Origin: Kiritimatiellota bacterium
GTDB lineage: Bacteria > Verrucomicrobiota > Kiritimatiellia > JAAZAB01
Direction: 5' to 3'
NCBI GenBank assembly: GCA_008636095.1
Contig: VSJD01000124.1
Location: 1 to 10,000, forward strand
DNA: 10,000 bases
The position numbers and the translations under genes were made by a program. Positions 8,741 to 10,000 of the stretch are shown here, in pieces (the first letter of the stretch is position 1; each line of letters starts with the position of its first letter). Below the pieces are notes generated by a model that had not been told where the DNA came from, made no database searches, and saw only the letters and a program-made list of their open reading frames with translations.

Positions 8741-10000
8741 ATGGGTGAAGCAAAGAACATCACGGCAGGGTACGATTTCGGCGATGGCGTTCCAATCAAG
8801 GTCCGCTATATTTTCCGCGGCACACCCTACGGCAAGGAGGAACTGGCGGCCGTCAAGGAGGCCTTTAAGGGCGGCACGCTGACCATGGGACCGCAAGTTG
8901 AGGCATTCGAGAAGGAGTTCGCCAAGTATGTGGGCTGTAAGCACGCCTTTGCGGTCAGTAATTGCACAACCGCCATGCATGTCGTGACCCAGATGCTGGA
9001 CCTGGGTCCGGGCGATGAAGTGATTACCACGCCGAACACGTTCATTGCCACCAGCCTGGTGCTGGTCAAGGAAGGCGTGCGACCGGTCTTTGCCGACATT
9101 GATCCGCGCACCCACAACATTGATCCGGCGACGATTGAAAAGAAAATCACCAAGCGCACGAAGGCCATCTACGTGGTGCATTATGGCGGGCAATGCTGTG
9201 ATATGGACGCCATCATGTGGATATCCAGAAAACATAAAATCCCCGTCATGGAAGATTGCGCCCATGCGCATGGCACGCGTTTCAAGGGCCGCCATGCGGG
9301 TACTTTCGGCGTGGCGGGCTGTTTCTCTTTCCACTCGCTGAAGAACATCACGACCTGCGGCGAGGGCGGTATGATCACGATCAATGACGACCGCTGGGTG
9401 GAACCGATCAAGATGCTGCGCTGTATGAATATCCACCATTGGCGGGATAAGGACGCGGCGCGGGTGATGAAGGAATACGGGGTTCACAAGAAGGATCGGG
9501 AATACTGGCTGCCATCCCATTTCGACATAGAAGATGTGAATGGCCACTGGGGCATGAACTACCGGATGAACGAGGTGCAGGCGGCGGTGGGCCGCGTCCA
9601 GTTGCGCAAACTGGATAAGTTCGTGGCTCGCCGGCGCGAGTGCGGGCATTATTTGAATAAACACCTGCAAGGCATCCCGGGCATCACCCCGGTCTACGAT
9701 GACCCGCGCGGGTTCATGTCCTATCATCTCTACACGCTTTGCGTGGAAGAAGAGGCGCTGGGCGCCAGCCGCGACGCCTTTATGCGGACCTTGTATTACA
9801 AGGAAGGCATCCAGGGCATCCAGCATTACCAGCCGACCTATGACTTCACCGGCTTTCGGAAGCTGGGCCACAAAGGCCATCAATGTCCCGAGGCCGAGCG
9901 CTTCTTCTATCACCGCGAGACGAATCTGCCCATGCATCCCATGCTGACTAACCGCGAACTGGAAGATATGGTCCGCGGCGTTCGCCGGGCGGCCGAACAA
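8741..10000 (+). CDS. DegT/DnrJ/EryC1/StrS-type PLP-dependent aminotransferase (3' end outside window)
   Basis: The frame stays open for 420 codons to the window edge and encodes a DegT-family aminotransferase (aspartate aminotransferase fold type I). Such enzymes use PLP to aminate keto-sugars, often nucleotide-linked. Visible family marks are the N-terminal FRGTPYGKEELAAVKEAF, GPQVEAFEKEFAKYVG, and VSNCTTAMH (phosphate/cofactor site). Further marks are EDCAHAHG with Asp172 (PLP ring nitrogen) and SFHSLKNITTCGEGGM with the Schiff-base lysine Lys201. NYRMNEVQAAVGRVQLRKL (about 273-291) is also typical. Residues 232-265 look like an insertion relative to short family members. The C-terminus is nearly complete, because family proteins usually have 370-430 residues. 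The substrate cannot be told from sequence. The gene follows the ROK regulator by 23 nt, so it is probably part of a sugar-conversion operon under that repressor. Confidence 0.93.
   Translation, partial: MGEAKNITAGYDFGDGVPIKVRYIFRGTPYGKEELAAVKEAFKGGTLTMGPQVEAFEKEFAKYVGCKHAFAVSNCTTAMHVVTQMLDLGPGDEVITTPNTFIATSLVLVKEGVRPVFADIDPRTHNIDPATIEKKITKRTKAIYVVHYGGQCCDMDAIMWISRKHKIPVMEDCAHAHGTRFKGRHAGTFGVAGCFSFHSLKNITTCGEGGMITINDDRWVEPIKMLRCMNIHHWRDKDAARVMKEYGVHKKDREYWLPSHFDIEDVNGHWGMNYRMNEVQAAVGRVQLRKLDKFVARRRECGHYLNKHLQGIPGITPVYDDPRGFMSYHLYTLCVEEEALGASRDAFMRTLYYKEGIQGIQHYQPTYDFTGFRKLGHKGHQCPEAERFFYHRETNLPMHPMLTNRELEDMVRGVRRAAEQ

Noticed and set aside
8657..10000. Open frame of 447 codons on the minus strand
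   Set aside because: It lies entirely opposite the DegT aminotransferase and the end of the ROK gene, both of which have full family motifs and ribosome-binding or operon evidence. Its translation shows no recognisable domain. It is a G+C-driven shadow frame.

Overview
The window reads as a piece of a bacterial chromosome of moderately high G+C. The closest match in style is the Verrucomicrobiota / Kiritimatiellota / Lentisphaerota group. That is an inference from three things: a URO-D-type methyltransferase paralogue beside glycoside-degrading genes, a ROK regulator paired with a DegT aminotransferase, and intergenic spaces full of small palindromic repeats. There are no rRNA, tRNA, CRISPR or phage genes.

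Left part, minus strand (1-2330). Reading leftward, a secreted protein of unknown function (1016-2116) is followed by an alpha-acetolactate decarboxylase gene (183-911). About 10 nt beyond the decarboxylase stop is a strong hairpin (135-172). Directly after it, at base 131, the 5' end of a group IIC intron begins and runs leftward out of the window. This is the textbook insertion site of that intron class: just 3' of a terminator-like stem-loop, in the sense orientation. The gap between the two genes holds 14-bp and 7-bp degenerate tandem repeats. A 104-bp element with perfect 10-bp inverted ends (2151-2254) sits in front of the secreted-protein gene.

Middle part (2334-7248). A URO-D superfamily protein (minus, 2334-3545) and a GH2 beta-galactosidase (plus, 3958-7248) are divergently transcribed from a spacer of about 410 bp. 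The spacer carries a near-consensus sigma70-type promoter for the former, a weaker candidate with a direct repeat for the latter, and a decayed palindromic repeat. The beta-galactosidase has both catalytic glutamates. It also carries an in-frame insertion of about 48 residues in its fourth domain that is encoded by palindromic DNA and looks like a repeat element inserted into the gene.

Right part, plus strand (7249-10000). After the beta-galactosidase come a 58-bp double-hairpin repeat, a C10 tract and a promoter, then a ROK-family repressor (7467-8717). A DegT/DnrJ/EryC1-type PLP aminotransferase (8741 to the window end, open) follows 23 nt later behind a perfect AGGAGG and is probably in the same operon. 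An antisense reading frame of 447 codons covers the aminotransferase but is a shadow.

Taken together, the right two thirds looks like a sugar-utilisation neighbourhood: a hydrolase releasing galactosides, a sugar-sensing repressor and a sugar aminotransferase. The left third is an unrelated pair of genes with mobile and repetitive DNA around it. No new multi-gene system is evident. The most notable items are the intron insertion and the repeat-derived peptide inside the beta-galactosidase.
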